This document shows, piece after piece, positions 1 through 14,349 of a DNA stretch of 64,000 bases. Both the position numbers and the translations under genes were made by a program. This DNA is from Elysia chlorotica. Taxonomy: Eukaryota > Mollusca > Gastropoda > Plakobranchidae. The first letter of the stretch is position 1; the number at the start of each line of letters is the position of its first letter. Below the pieces are notes generated by a model. It worked only from the letters and a program-made list of their open reading frames with translations. It was not told the DNA's origin and ran no database searches. The stretch spans positions 131,427 to 195,426 of the forward strand of contig RQTK01000940.1 in assembly GCA_003991915.1 (NCBI GenBank). Reading direction: 5' to 3'.

Positions 1-235
1 AGAGCAGATATTCACTGATTCATCACTGAATATATCACACTGTGAGAAACAGAAAACTGGTTAAAAGCGATGCCGCATCGAAGCAGAGGGCAATTTACTA
101 ACTTGTTCTGACAGAAAGCACAATAAAGGTATAGGAATTCTATTAACAACTTTTAAGCTCAAGTTTACTTTTATATTTCAGTTGTTATGTTGGTTTTCGT
201 CTGTTGGTTTTTGTTGTTGATATTGTTGTTGTTGT

Positions 236-276
<41 letters not shown>
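236..276 (+). repeat. (ATG)n microsatellite
   Basis: About 13 uninterrupted ATG units, followed by GTT-rich sequence. Confidence 0.95.
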
Positions 277-489
277 TTGCTGTTGTGTTTTTGTTGTTGA
301 TAATGATGATTTTATTTTGTGGGGAGTGGGAGAGTAACTTGCTTAATGTTTTTGTTCTTGTTTTTTTTTTTTTTTTTTGAAAGATGGCGAAATGTGTGTC
401 TAATATTTATGATTTTGTTATAACAATTCGACACTATATATGCCCTGAGTTCACATCCAATGGAAAAGCTACTTCTCTACTCGCTACGA

Positions 490-560
490 TGTACCCCATC
501 CGCGATGTGGCCTAACCGCTGGTGATGTTGGTTGTTAAGAAAACAATCAACCAACTAACT
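490..560 (+). mobile_element. SINE tail remnant
   Basis: A short match to the family tail: gatgtggcctaaccgct, ggtgatgttggttgttaag and caatcaaccaactaac. It is followed directly by a tandem repeat at 553-672. Confidence 0.45.
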
Positions 561-672
561 ACAGTATCTGCCATTTAAGCTGACTCCGTGCAATTAAACA
601 ACTATCTGCAGCATTAGCCACTTAAGCTGACTCCGTACAATCAAACAACGACCTACAGTATCTGCCATTTAA
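553..672 (+). repeat. Tandem repeat, three ~56-bp units
   Basis: Three imperfect units built on acagtatctgccatttaagc and tgactccgtacaat, at about 559, 603 and 651. Confidence 0.75.
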
Positions 673-1398
673 GATGACTCCGTATCTCCAGTTTTGTTTA
701 AATAAACATCTAATGATGTCAAAAAAGAAGATGGTTCTAGAGAAGCACCCGAAATGTCAGAGTCAAATCTACAATACTGTGATGACCCGCGCGTTCTCCG
801 TTATGTTTGTTGACCTGTAAGTCTTACAGAAAAATAGAATAAGGTAACTCTTTCGTTACTTCATTCTGAGTAAACTTGAGTAATTTAAAGCACCTGATCC
901 AGCTTGGTTTTTTCCTAAGGAAATCGTTAAAATTACGCTAATGCTGTTTCACAGAAGTATCTTTGGTTTAGTAGTCTAATCGTAAACTAGCATTTTATTT
1001 TACATTCCTGTGCAAATGTTTTAAAACAAAAATTTTATTAAAACATAATGGGTAGGGCATACCGCGCAAAAAATAAACTGGACGAGGATTGTTATCTGTC
1101 ATACCCGGCCCATTGCAAACTAAGAAATAGAATAGCCAACAAAAATAGCAAACTCATGCTTTGAAAATAGCAGAGGTAACGATAACTGAATAATATTGCA
1201 TCGCTAACATAATTTTTGTTGAACAACATAAATATTTATGGCGAGGCCCTTCAAACATGTCAACCGCAGGTTGCAGCAGCTAGCAACATAAAGAGGAAAA
1301 GCTAGCGCCGAAGAAAGCAATACGGCGGTAGGAGATGGTATCTGATTGCATACAGCTGGGCGCCATTAATCTCACTATATCCTGCTCTCTCTCCTTCC

Positions 1399-1399
<1 letters not shown>

Positions 1400-1463
<64 letters not shown>

Positions 1464-1500
1464 TCTCTCTCTCTCTCTCTCTCCGTCTCTCTTTTTCTCT
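1400..1500 (+). repeat. (CT)n microsatellite
   Basis: CT dinucleotide run of about 100 bases with two short interruptions. The apparent Ser/Leu or Arg/Glu reading frames across it are repeat artefacts. A weaker pyrimidine-rich tract follows at 1708-1815. Confidence 0.95.
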
Positions 1501-2100
1501 CCTCTCAATTAAATCCCTTGTGACTTACCCCACTTGTGCACATTAACCCCGGCTTGTCCAGTGACCCAAGTCAGCAGAGCAAACTCTGCGCCTGGTCTTG
1601 ATCTTGTGGTCAGTTTAGATACATATACCTCACTCGGACACACAGATCTGATAGCTTTTCGTCTCCTAAGTGGAAAGGAGAAGTTTCTATTAATTAGTTC
1701 TTTGTTCTCTCTCTCTCTTCCTCTTTTTCTCTCTCTCACTCTCGTTGTCTCCCTTTTTTTTCTCTGTCTCACGCTCTCGCTTTCTTTCATTCCCTCTCCC
1801 TCCCTCCTTCCCTCTCTGCAAAGTATCAAGGCCCTAGTATTTTATGCTCTTTCCTCTGTCTATTATATCTCTCTTTATTTAGACTGCAAGTGTGGAATTA
1901 TTTCATTTGGATGCTATATCATCAAGTTAACATTAAATATTTATGATTGTTTACTTCCAGTTTTGAAAGCCATCAATCGATTTATTCGATTTTATGCGTT
2001 ATCTCTATAAATATTATGTACTATTAAAACTATTAAACGTTAGTTACTCTAGTTATCACAATAAATCTATATCTAATCTTGATCAATTCATAAAATCTCT

Positions 2101-2205
2101 GTTTGGCAGTCCGTAAAATTGTCAGATGTTAGTCGTGGGCATTGTATACAATATAGCTTAAACAACGCTGAAGTTGAACATTAAGCAACCAACTCAACGC
2201 AAATC
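2101..2205 (+). mobile_element. SINE tail fragment
   Basis: Contains gtccgtaaaattgtcagatg, ttagtcgtgggcattg, acaatatagctta and tgaagttgaacattaagc followed by ccaactcaacgc. It matches the 3' half of the SINE with moderate divergence. Confidence 0.7.
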
Positions 2206-2662
2206 AGTTGAAGTTAAAAATTGAGAAACAAAACAAAAAACAATCTTCGCCAGTTTGACAACGACGTGTGCATGGGGGGACAATGCTCTTTAGGCTGCTC
2301 AAACTCCAGCTTAGGGCCTACTGGGTGATACTGATAGTCGATGCGTCGGTGCTCAGTATGGTAGCAACCACACGAAACAGCTCTATACACTGTGGTGGGA
2401 CCAAGCATTACACGGTCCACTTGCCTGGTTCCAAGTATTGATTCTGCTGCCTAGGGCAGATGCAAAAAGCCATTATCCCGGTGGCGTTTGAACCAAATCT
2501 GGCCAAGCTGTGTTTCCTCTCCCCATCACCCAACACACAAGTCTGCCTCCATCATCTGTTATCAGATAGAAGGAACGTGCAAACGGTTCCTCGCGTTGTT
2601 AATGGGGTATGGCATACTTCGAGCAGTGTTTAATTGTGATAATTTTACAATTAAATAAATAA

Positions 2663-2734
2663 ATATGCAGAAAATGTTTGCTGCTTGAGGTTTGTTAAAA
2701 ATGCAGAAAATGTTCGCTGCTTGAGGTTTGTTAA
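2663..2734 (+). repeat. Tandem duplication, 36-bp unit
   Basis: Two copies of atgcagaaaatgtttgctgc and ttgaggtttgttaa, differing at a single base (gtttgctg versus gttcgctg). Confidence 0.85.
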
Positions 2735-5700
2735 TAGATGATTGGCACTACTCACATTGATCTCAAAACCATAAGAACAATATTTTTGGAACTCTTGTCG
2801 GTGTCTAGTTTTGGGCTCATGAAGAAAAGAATTTGACGGCTCTTCGTTTGCCTTATTCTTCTTAGATTTAAACTGATGTTTATTACATGTCATGTAATTA
2901 CAAAGCACGCCATATCTGTGCGAAACAAAAGAGGGCTTTGTAATTTTCTACTGTTCGATGTGAAAACGGCAAGATCGTGGCTCGGTAATAGTCTGTGAAT
3001 TTTCATTTGCTTCACTATTACTTGAACACCTCGATCTAACTAGAAAAAGCGCCTTGTTATGTAAAAGCATACACCCCAGACAAGTCAAAAATATTATGAG
3101 CATGACTGATGTCCGTTCCTTGTAGCAGGGGACAATATTATGGCCGAAACTGGCGGACAGAAGACCCTCGAGGCCTTATGGAAAGACTAGTGATTGTAAA
3201 AGAAGTGATACAACTCATCAAAATGAAGATTTGAATACAAAGACGTCATAAACCATGTAAGGTTCGGTTGTAAGGCTGTGATCCCGTAGCTACATGATTC
3301 GTGTTTCTCGGTACATTTAAATGACTACTTCTTTCTATCTTAAATTCCTGGCAAAAGGTTATGTTAATCTTTTACATTATTGAATAATATAATAGGTAAT
3401 ACTGGGTTTCGAGTTTGTTTCAACACTAATACCCTTTATTACAGTTTAAAATATAATAATGTTTTTTTAAACTAAACACGACTCCGCACTTTGTAAAATA
3501 TGAGACAATGCAAGTCTCACGCAGCTTTCCACACACACAGAAAAAAAACACACAAAAAACGGTATTGACTGACTGACATGTCATTAACAGGTGGTTACCG
3601 CAAATATATGCTGATGCACTCTCAGCCTGTGATATGATGGGGCAGTACAAAGCAGTTGGAATCATAAAATATAATGATTAATCCTGTGACAAAAGGGTAT
3701 GTTTCCACCTTAACGCCTGAATGTTATGTCTAGTTTTCAAGGTTTTATATTTTACAAGCGATTACAAATATTAGAAATTGCCAAAGCGTTGATTTAGTGT
3801 AAAAATAATAACTCAATTTTTAACAATCAAGTGTCTATTATCTGAACAAATTGTTCCTCCATTGTAAGGAAATTTGACATTGCATATTGTGGTCTCAGCA
3901 AGAGGAAAGAAAGGCGGGATATAAGGTTTGGATAGAAGAACAAGGTTAGTGTGGGCATAGAAAATATTGCATTTTGATAGAATACTTTTTTTTATCTTAA
4001 TATTTCGTCTGATCACTCGAGCATGATTTAATCAGTTCCACCTCCACGGTTTGATTTCGAGAAAAAATACTGGACAGGTAATAACTGTCATTGTTTGCAT
4101 CGAAGCCAATCAAGATGAAGAATGTTTGATCCTTGTCAGTATAAAAGTGATGATTCATCCTTATCTATAGAGTACAGAAGGTTTGGGCGTAGTTCCGATT
4201 CATATAATGTGCGGGGCCAGAGATATCAGTCCAAGACTTTCGTTTTTTGTTGTTTTTTTTTCTCCTTCTCGCAAGTCAGTGTTACGTTGTTAGAATTTAG
4301 AATTGAATAGAGAGCAATTCATAAAAAATTTGGCCAGGAAGTTGGATCAAACAGAAACGTTACGAAAAAGGACTACACACACAGACATCTAATTATATCA
4401 GATGACGACCACAGAAAACAAAACAAAACACAAAATTCTACCAATTTTAAAGACGAATACAGTTTAATGCATATTGTATTTCTGGCGCAGAGCTGAGGGC
4501 TTTAAAAAATTGCCAGATCACTCCCATGTCCTTTAAAAAATTAATCCATGAATGGAATTGCCTGTAGAGGCACAGATTTAAAAATATTTCTAGAATATGT
4601 GGAAGGCGTATGTGCTTCCATAGTTCTACTAACAGCTTTGGTAATCTTGTTTAATAACATCATGCACGCAAACTTTGCAGTAAACAAGCAATTAATCAAA
4701 TTATAGAAAAGGGAATCAGACACCCATTGTCTTCAGTGAACACCTGTTTTGGTGCACAAGCCTGACATAGACTAGCGCTGCCAACCAAACCAGCTATCAA
4801 GTGTTACATTTTAGTCCAACAAGTGTAAGGAAATGCTCACAAATTAATATGCTTTTTGGCATAAAGTTTGCAGCGCTGCCAGACTGACGACTACAATGGT
4901 GTCAAGTCCTGCAGCCCTCCATAAATGAGAGAGCCAAGAGGGGCACAATCATGGAGAACTGTTTTCAGTGCTCTGGAAACAATGGGGAGAAGGCAAAAAA
5001 CCCAATTACCGCTTGTGAAGAGTAAAAAAAAACACGACACTATCTAAGCAAAGGTTATAGGGTATCGCCCAACGCTAGGGCAAACAATATTCAGCCGGTG
5101 TTTATGTTGTTACAGTACAATACTTGACTGCCACCTGAGGCATGGAGGGCTGATCGCTAGGTGGCGCCACGTCACACCAGGCAATAAATCGCGCCCCCTG
5201 ATAGTGATAGTCTTGATACAGTACCAGTCTCAAAACAGGCCGTGAGATACACTCACAGAATACGGATGACGTAGTCACGACCTTGACACATGGAGTTTTC
5301 TGATCGTTCATTGGCTCCGTGAGTCTGGGATAGAGCTATGATTATACGCCTTAGCTACGGTTTTCGTTTTCTCAATGGGCTCGGCTATCGTAAGGCCTTT
5401 CACAGTCTGCCACGATTGTTCTAAAAAGTATTTATTGTGCTGCCGTTTTGTCTAGGAAGGCACGCCCACGTTTCTGGCACAGGTTAGAATAGGAAGAGTC
5501 CGTTTTCATAACAATATCTAGATATAGATTTATAATAAATTTTCCTGATTTATTTCTGCCATATTTTTTATTATGTGCACTGAGGAAATGTATTTCACAG
5601 GGTAATGAATTAAAATAATTTAAAAGCCCCTAAGATTTCCTTGCTGAACTGGACAGTCGTACATGTACAACCTTTAAAGTGGCAATAGAAAGTTTCACCA

Positions 5701-8178
5701 CAAGGTTTCAGTACTGGAGAATATGTCCTATATTAATTGTATTAAGTGGGAAAATGTTTTCATGGGTGGGAGAGAGAGAGAGAGAGAGAGAAAAGGTAAG
5801 GAAAGAAAAAGAATGGTGAGGTACACCGTAGAGGTTTAAAAAAATACACCCATGCATGAGGGTAGACAAAAGAGGATTGCAATTGAAAGTGTTTAATCCC
5901 TGTTTTGTCAAAGGGAAGAGAGGAGAACAGGGAAAGATCGAGCACAATTTTAGCACTCAAGGCACAATGCTCATCACACCTGCCGAAAAATTTCTTTGAA
6001 TCAAGACACAGTCAGTGCAAAAGAATATAAACATTAAACGATGTTAAGACGAGAAATAAAAACCAAAAACATTACACATCACAACCTTCATCCAACACAA
6101 TTATGCAGATTTAAGAAAGGTCTTTTGCATTTTGCTGTCCCCTATGAGGACCTAAAAGGAGAACATTGACTGGTTACAAAAGAATAATAGGAAGAAATGG
6201 GGTTTTTTGTCGGTATGATATGTTAAGCAATGAGGGGTCCAACATTTCTCATATTTTTTCGTTAATTGAAGCTGTCATTTTCCTGAAAAAAAATTGACAG
6301 AACAAACCACTTGTACGCGATTTACGTGTGAACCTCTCAATATTTATTTAGTTTTACAATATTAGTGGTATTAATCGATTATTTAGGGCTCAATATTGTT
6401 CTTTGTGCACAACTGTTCTAGTTTTAAAGTGAACATAGCGCTGCAATAAACACATTTTTAACGGAAACTATTAGGAATGACATTAGCAGATTCTTTGAGA
6501 AATAACCATATTGAGTGAAATCTTTCTTTGAAGATCAGTGGGGATCTAACGGTTATTTCCTTAAAAGGTTCTGAGCAGAATTTTGATCTTGCAAGGCGCG
6601 CAATTTTGGAAACGTTACGGGAAAGTCAATCGCAAACACAGAAAAACGAGAGAAGGCGAAGTAGAAATTTGGATTGAATTTTTGAATTTTAGAAAATAAA
6701 TCATGTAATAATTATTTTTAGTGAAACGCTATGAAATGTATTTTTAACCTAGTGTCATCACTCCCCTCACGCCAGCAAGCTCCCGTTTGTGAAATACGAA
6801 AGTGTAAGTGTTGGAATCTTTTAACAAAAAGATGAATGTAAAAATTTGGTCGGACTTTTAATAAATAGCGGGCCTAAGGCGATTGTAACATTTAGATCAA
6901 TAGCTTGAGGTTTTTTTTATTCTATAAATATCTAGCCCGTTTATTCCAAAAAGTGTAATGACTTGTCTAAAGAGGAAATAAGCCACAAGTCACAACGTTA
7001 TATTAGAGTAGGATCAAGGTTGAAATCCGCAAAACATCATTGCAAAGAAAAAACAAAAAATACCATTTTGCTTTGTCGTTCTGTTATGTTCTAATTAGTT
7101 TCTCTAATGCCAAGCCATGCATACTATAACTATACGCGGCGTTTGTTTCATAGATAACAATTAGGCGTGTATGTATGTATATATGCATAACAGTCATTTA
7201 TGTGCATACATATTATAAGTGTGTGCTACGCCTGGCATGTCGTGGATTTATTGCATTCCCTTTATATGGAGACAAGAGCTCAAGGGGGAATAATGCTTAG
7301 CATTGCACCACCACCACCACACTGGATCTTGCCACCTCCCGACTTGTAGTACTAAATTTAGTAAGGGGTCCGAAATAGAATAATTGTTTCTTCGTAACAA
7401 AGGGTTTCTTTGATTATCCTTGATCGATGACGCCATTTCTATTATGCAGTACGTATAGTTTAAATCTCGAGTTAATAAAACCTAACTACTATTAAATTTA
7501 ATCAAAGCCCAATAGGCTTGCAGATGATAATTTTATGTTTCATGTAGAAAATTATAATCTATATGACAACCAGATATGCCATCATAAAAAGGGAGGGGGG
7601 GGGTCACATGATGAAAAAGGTGACGCGTGGGTTTTGAAGATGTCTGGTTTTTCACATCTATTTTTCTCTTTTTTTATTCCCTATCATAATTTTAGTGTAT
7701 TTACTCACTTGAAGGTGTGGGGAGGAAAACTAAAAAAACAACGACAACCCATCTTTAAGAAAAAAAGATTAGACATTAGCACATAAAATTATCAAAGCTA
7801 TAGCAGCGTATAATTAAAAGCTGAATGAAAGTTGCGTTTAATGCATTGACGTCTTTCTATTAAAACAACTTTTAACAGTGAAGTCTTTCTTTTCTCCGCA
7901 ATAATTATCAGTGTAGTCACGCTTAGTCTCGAGGGATGGAGGATGCCCCAACGTCCATCTTTCAACATATTCTTTAATCCTGAACCATATATCTGCGAAA
8001 ACAAGGGTGTAAAGAAGACAAAATATGGAAAGATGGGGGGGGGGGGGAGTTTGTTATCTCCTTAGGCTAAATACGTGCTTGTATAAAAGGAGGAAAAAAT
8101 AAAGAAACACGCGGGATCGGAAATCCAACAAATCACTAAAAAATAGCTATTGATTTTGGAATAGAGAAATTTTTGCTT

Positions 8179-8247
8179 CTTTGTTTGTTTGTTTGTTTGT
8201 TTATTTGTTTGTTTGGTTGTTTTTGTTATCATTGCTGTTGTTGATGA

Positions 8248-8317
<70 letters not shown>
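8179..8317 (+). repeat. (TTTG)n and (TTG)n microsatellites
   Basis: A TTTG tetranucleotide run (8179-8216) is followed, after a short spacer, by about 22 TTG units (8249-8317). Confidence 0.95.
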
Positions 8318-8318
<1 letters not shown>

Positions 8319-9649
8319 TACTATTTATTGTTCCATTATTGAAAACGTTTCACTGCTGATTACGCGGACAAAAAATGACAACTGTCCTAAAGATCTCATT
8401 TGTCAATAAGTTTTAGTATCATAGGAACATGTTCTTACTATGTAAAGAGAGGAGTAAAATTTTATATAACTTGTTTTAGTCTACTCTTATTACTGCATAT
8501 TTCCTGTCTTTAGTATGTTCTGATTTCAGGACATGTTCGGGGTATGTAATTAACTTAGGTCACCATGGGCAGATTCCTTACAGAAGTCACAGACAAAAGG
8601 AAAACAGAATATGATCCCTATGGCTTTCCTTCCGGATTAATTTTGGGACTTGAAAAGATCGTATGGTTGTATTCATTATCATAGCAGACAAAAAATGGCG
8701 TTTTCTAATTTTACTGCACCTTTTCCCAGTTATCACTATTTTCTACTTTTTTGTGTATTGTTGTTTTTCATGGTGTGTGTAAAAAGCTCTAGTAATACGT
8801 TAAAAACGTTAACACAGTTTTACACTACAAAAAAAATTTTTTTTCTATTTTTATCTTAAGCAAAAGGGTTAAAATATAAGAAAATGTAAACTACAAAATG
8901 TATTACATGCATTTGAATATACCAATACAGTGATTGGTTAATAGCTTAGTCTAGTCTTTTGAAACATATAATGTAGTGTAATCGCAAATCAACTGAATAT
9001 AATTCATTTGAAACAAAATAAATAATGGAGATATAATGTTTTCAAATCATGAATAGAAACTATTAATAGTTCGTACTCTGAAATTTATCTACTATCAAAA
9101 TTAGGTGTACCTCTAACTTATGCAATCTCAGCATATTATTTATATTTTCATCTCTTTTTACATATCACTGCCTTGCCTATCAATTTTTAATGGTATTTTA
9201 CTTTCTCCTGTCCTCCCATTGATTTGATTGCTTTATCACAATAATTATTGTCCCCCTATCCCTGGTTTGTGTGTTTGTGTGTGTATGTATGTGTTTTGCT
9301 TTTTTTTCTGCTAGACTTATGAGTCAGCCTACCCCTGGACCTTGGGCAAACCGTGCCTCCATCCTCATGATTATCCCCCTGTCTCCCCATTCCTCGGTCT
9401 TTTTTTTTCTTCCGTTTTCTACCCCCCCCCCCCCCCCTCCTCTACTCGTGGGTTTTTTTTCCATCCCCCGCACAAACTGTACGATTTACCGATGGAGTTC
9501 GATTTTTCCCTCTGCATTTCCCCAGAACTTGTCGCACACTTCGACATGCCACTAGGAGGAATAGCCCGGACTGTGAGTGAGTTAGTGATGCGCGGCTTCC
9601 TTTCTAGTTATTGCTTTGTCTCCTCAGTTTCCAGTTTGTTGTTCGTTAG

Positions 9650-9893
9650 CGTCCATTATCAGCACCATACATTATAGGCTATATTGTGGATGGGTCCCAA
9701 GACTGACGTATGACAAGTTTAAGTGCTGCCACGCAGAGTCAGTGTGAGGATACCATGAATTGTCTCGGCGGTCACATTAAACTGACACCGACCCAATTAG
9801 TAGGGATTGAAATCGCCAGAACGAGACTCGAACCACTGACCTCCTGTTTAAGAAGTCGGTGTTCTACCCCAGGGCTTCCGCGCACCCCTCCAA
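9650..9893 (-). mobile_element. tRNA-headed SINE, full length, minus strand
   Basis: Read on the minus strand: head ggggtagaacaccgact and B box ggttcgagtctcg, then the family body (gtcggtgtcagtttaat, ataccatgaattg on +, cagtcttgggacc) and tail near 9650. The B box is close to the tRNA consensus, making this the best-preserved head in the window. Confidence 0.8.
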
Positions 9894-11339
9894 AGTTTCC
9901 AGACAAGCCATGTAGATAAAAATAATAAACCATTAAAAGATCAATAATGAAAAAATTAACATAAATGTTTTGCTTAAAAATAATAACTTCAGTTCATAGT
10001 GAACTGACAAACTGATAACAATTACCAGAACTTTTTTTTCCTCATAATATGGAACGTAAACTTTTTTGTCTTCAATTTTTTAATTCTAAAACCGTGTGTT
10101 CACAAACGGTACATAATTTTTTAAAGTGTAAAACAGTATCGTCTGCAACATGAAGCATAGGATGAAGAAACTCTGTCCCGGAACATAAACTATTTTCTCG
10201 TTGTATTTTAGTTTCGCATCATTCCCTCAAGGTTGTAAAAACAATCATAGATGTGTGGGAAGATCAATCGCTGGAGGGCAGGGAGAGGAAATGAGTTTAA
10301 ATCTGAGGAAATAACACAAGCATTAGGAGAAAACGAGAAAAGTTGGGATTGCGGAGCCAAAAGGTATTATAAAGCAAAGACGGTTTTAAAAATACAATTT
10401 AAAAGGTCTGAAGGGGGAAGAAGTGTTAGTGTCAGAAAAAAAAGTGGTAATAGAAGAGGCAGACGAGAAAGTAGATATACTAAAAAGGATATGAAGACGA
10501 CAACCACAAAGAGAGGGAATGTGAGGAGTAGGGAGGATAAGATAATGATTACAATGATAACTCCACGATAACGATCCAACGATTTAAATATTGATCATTA
10601 TGATTAAGGAGGGAAAGGTGTATGCATAAAAAAGAAAATAAATTATAAATATGTTTTTTTATAAATGTGATCAGCACTTTGATAACCAAAAGAGAGCAAT
10701 ATACGTTCTTCCAAACCCATAAATATACTAAATAAAAAAGAAACCATATTAATATTGCCTCAGATACAAAAGACGATTTGATCATCCAGTTCGTTTGTGA
10801 CTAGCAAGGTTTTAGTGTGATAACGCAAAAGTGAAAGACATCACTGAAAGTACAGACAGGAAGAGGGGAGAAAAGGAGTATGGAGGTGGAGATAATTGAT
10901 ATCAAATGATGATTAGGACGACGACCACGACAACGACCCGAAAATAAAGATGTAAGTAATTACGACTAAGTAGAGGAGGAGTATTTGTTTGATACATGTC
11001 ATAAACACTTCGTAAACGTAAACCATCAGAGAGTAAGATCATGCATCCCAAATCATCACATTTTGGAACCCATATCCTTTTATAATCACAGCAGTAAGGC
11101 AGGGATGAACCACATTTAAGGCAATATGGACAGAAAGGCGAACCAGTTCAATAAGAAGAACAAATAGAGAGATGTGACAACGGGCACTGTTGTGGGAGGG
11201 CCATCAAGACCAGGCAATAACCCAGCTCTGCTCAGCCTCGCAGACAGCAAGATAAACATTCAGGCTGGACCGTGCCGTGCCTGGGCTTGTCCCGACGTCA
11301 GATGGGCGCGGTTTTCGGCAGGATCCTTGCGATAGCAGA

Positions 11340-11810
11340 GACTGAGAACTGGACAAGTCCTCCCCACTGTCAGAGTATAGATAATACAGGCCTTGCGAAA
11401 TGTGGGCCCATAGCTAAAACGAAGACGATAAGAAATGGAATCTTCACCAGTATCCCCACTGTCAGAGTATAGATAACACAGGCTTTGTGGAATGTGGGCC
11501 CATAGCAAAAAAGAAGACGATAGGTAATGGAATCTGCACCGGTGTTCAATCGTAGTTCTCTCTCTCTCTCTCAGACTGACGGAACCAATGAGCAAGCAAT
11601 AAGAATACCATATGACCAAGGGGCTTGGTAAAGTCATCTGTTATAATTGTCTAGATCGCAATTTTTGTAAAAATTGATAACTGGATATAAGTCCTCCCCA
11701 CTGTCATGATATACTGAATAATAGAGGATTTGTGATGATTGGCCCATTGCGAAAACGAAGATGATAAGTTAGAGAATCTGCACCAGCGTCCAATCATAGG
11801 TCGGCCTATC
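11340..11810. repeat. Tandem and dispersed 92-bp repeat units
   Basis: Units start with ccccactgtcagagtatag at 11362 and 11454 (period 92). A diverged third starts at 11696 (ccccactgtcatgatata). Shared landmarks are tgcgaaatgtgggcccatag and aaaacgaagacgataag, then ggaatcttcaccag or ggaatctgcaccgg and caatcRtag. Related single pieces occur at 23488-23550 and 51160-51240. There is no coding potential. Confidence 0.75.
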
Positions 11811-13446
11811 CTTCTGAATCCGGAAGTCTCGGTTACTCGCTAATTTTTTTTTTTGAGTATGGGTCACAGAAGTAATGCAGAAGGCAAATCACCGTGTAGG
11901 CCGCAAGGTCTGTGGAGACTAGAACTAGACAAGTCCACCCCAGTGTCCTGTTACATGCACAGCTCGCTCTTGGAAAGATAAGGAACACTACCATAAATAT
12001 CCCACAAGGATTCCCCTTATTGGCTTTCCTTGCTAATCTTTAAGGATCGGGATCGAAGAGTATTGTTTAACCAGCGGTTAAAAGTTTGACAGCGCCTCTC
12101 TGTCACGGGTCTCCATATAAGATAATTCTTCCAGACTTCAAAATTGCCCAGGCGAGAATGAGAGACATAAATCAATACTGAAGAATTGAGGGATTTGAAT
12201 TAAGTTAGAGGAATAAGGGACGTAAAGCTAACAAGGCAACCCATTTGACAGAAATCTAACAGGAAGATCCATAGAACTTGAGGAACAAAGAAACGGGAAA
12301 GCAGGAACAATTTAATTTAATTGATATTTTTCAATTACCCAGAAGACACCTGAGATTGAGGAGAATTAAATATTATTACAAATTAGGAATGCAAAACAAC
12401 GTGAGAACAATAACATGTTTGGTAACATAAACTTGAAGATTCAGTCGACCAAAGTACATAAGAAAAATAGAAGTAATATAAGTAAAACTACAAAGAAGAA
12501 AAAATGGGATAAATTTCTATTTAAAAAAAAAAAGACAGAAAAAGCAAGGGCTATTATATAGAAGGCAGAAAATAATTAGGAGGATCTCAAGGAAAGAAAC
12601 TAAAGAGACATAAAACTTTAGAGAATACCAAGGGATGTAAATAACTAAAGCAAAGTGAGGACCGTCAGTTTGCTCAGGGATATCTTCGTGGTATTAAATT
12701 TACCGCGGAAAGTGCATAGGCGTACACTTAACCTTATGACTACGATAAACCTTAAAGTACATTTTTCAGGTAATATAAAAGAAAGACCGTAAAACGCCAA
12801 AAGAAAAAAAAAAGCGTTTGCATTGAACTATAGTCACGCGTGTATGATTTGTCTCTATGATACGTTTTATTCATAGATGGACCCATGAAGTCCTTTAACC
12901 GCACGGAAAGAGCTTTAAGTTGCTCCAGGATTTCCAAAAATTAATGTTTATACTGACTAAATCTAGGGCGAAATATTCTGAAATGAAAAATAGGTTATGT
13001 AAACCGAATATTAAAGTTGACGCGTGGTGTATCTCTTCCAATCACAATTTCATCTTTATTACACCAGAGAGTGTGAAATATTGAGGGGTGTCACAGAGAT
13101 GATTTTGCGAGAAGATATATTTTTTTTCTTTATGCCTTAGCCAATCCTTCTTAGAGCACTTTTTTGTAAGGTCCAGTCACAACCCAAAACGCCGCAAAGT
13201 TGTAAATGCCCTAAAAACTTTGTAAATCGGTCCTACTGGTATGAAAGGCGATCGCCGTTGATTTAAGACAAATTGTGACAACAAAAATTTTGTATAATAA
13301 CAATGTTTTAACATGGTGTTAAAGTTCCTCAAATGATACTATCAAAAGCGGTCTTTTATAAAAGCACGCAATTTACATGTATATTAAAAAGAGAAATGTG
13401 TCGAATACATAAGCTATTGTTTCTTTAATTATTTTTAATACACGAT

Positions 13447-13530
13447 ATACATAGAGCGTGGGAGTCATAATAATGTACGTGGCATCTGTCTGGTTTAACA
13501 TGGGAGTTATAATAATGTACGTGGCATCTA
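13447..13530 (+). repeat. Tandem duplication, ~45-bp unit
   Basis: gggagtcataataatgtacg followed by tggcatct, and gggagttataataatgtacg followed by tggcatct, one substitution apart in the core. Confidence 0.8.
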
Positions 13531-14349
13531 AATTTTCTGGTTTATTCCATTCTATTTGTCCGTTGGTGGGGCTGAGAGTATAAGCAGATACAGAGAGAAT
13601 AAGGAGGAAGAGAGAAAGAGAGACAGATAGGCAAACGGACAGACAAACAGGCAGACAGATAGACAGACATACTTTCCAGCACGTAAAGTAAGCACCGTAA
13701 TGTCACCAGGACACTCTATCTACCCTTCCCATGCGTCAGCTTTCCTTATACATGTAACAAAAATAACAACCCACATTGTAAGACCAATGAGAGCTCTTGC
13801 CGTTTTAACCTAACCACCTTTAGTAACATGTAACATGAACTTCATTGCCTTGTTGTCTTTTCTATATAACTGGGATACCCTTGACAACAAACTTGAATAA
13901 GTTGATAGAGACGGCTAGTAAAGGCAGTTACACACCTAATTAAACTGTTCATAATTCTAATGTTTCCTGTGTAGTTCTTTAAAACAGTATCATTTTTTTT
14001 ATAAAAGCGGAAGAAGAAGGAGAAACAAATTTTGGAGTATTTTTAATGGGTTACTTGGTACAGTTCATATAATAATTGTTATTACTGCAAAGCAACCCTT
14101 AAAAATAACAGTGTCGCCCAAAACTTGGTAACTATAATAAATGCAGACATGTTTCGTTAGCGCTCTTTACACACACCCACTGTGTCAATGTTACACATCT
14201 CCTCGCCGAGTGACACTAAGAAAAGAGCGGAGACACTTGAGGGGTCTCACCTCTTAACAATGTTGACACAAGAATGCCTTCGCTAACCAGGATATTACAA
14301 CCTACAAACAATCTCGAAGCTCTGAGCTCTCAATCCAAGGCCCTGATCT

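Larger units (their letters stand above)
1..9649. other. Gene-free AT-rich sequence
   Basis: No exon-like open frame with splice signals was found. It contains the ATG, CT and TTTG/TTG microsatellites, two SINE remnants, two short tandem repeats and a poly-G run at 8036-8048. A moderately GC-rich stretch at 2255-2600 has no consistent frame. Confidence 0.6.

Noticed and set aside
1534-2010. 158-codon open frame, + strand
   Set aside because: Largely encoded by a pyrimidine-rich tract, giving a Ser/Leu-rich translation typical of CT repeats.
9785-9893. Possible functional tRNA gene, minus strand
   Set aside because: The B box is good, but the sequence runs on into the SINE body and lacks a clean acceptor stem, so it is a SINE head.
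10251-10571. 106-codon Lys/Arg-rich open frame, + strand
   Set aside because: Purine-rich low-complexity sequence without splice signals or family motif.
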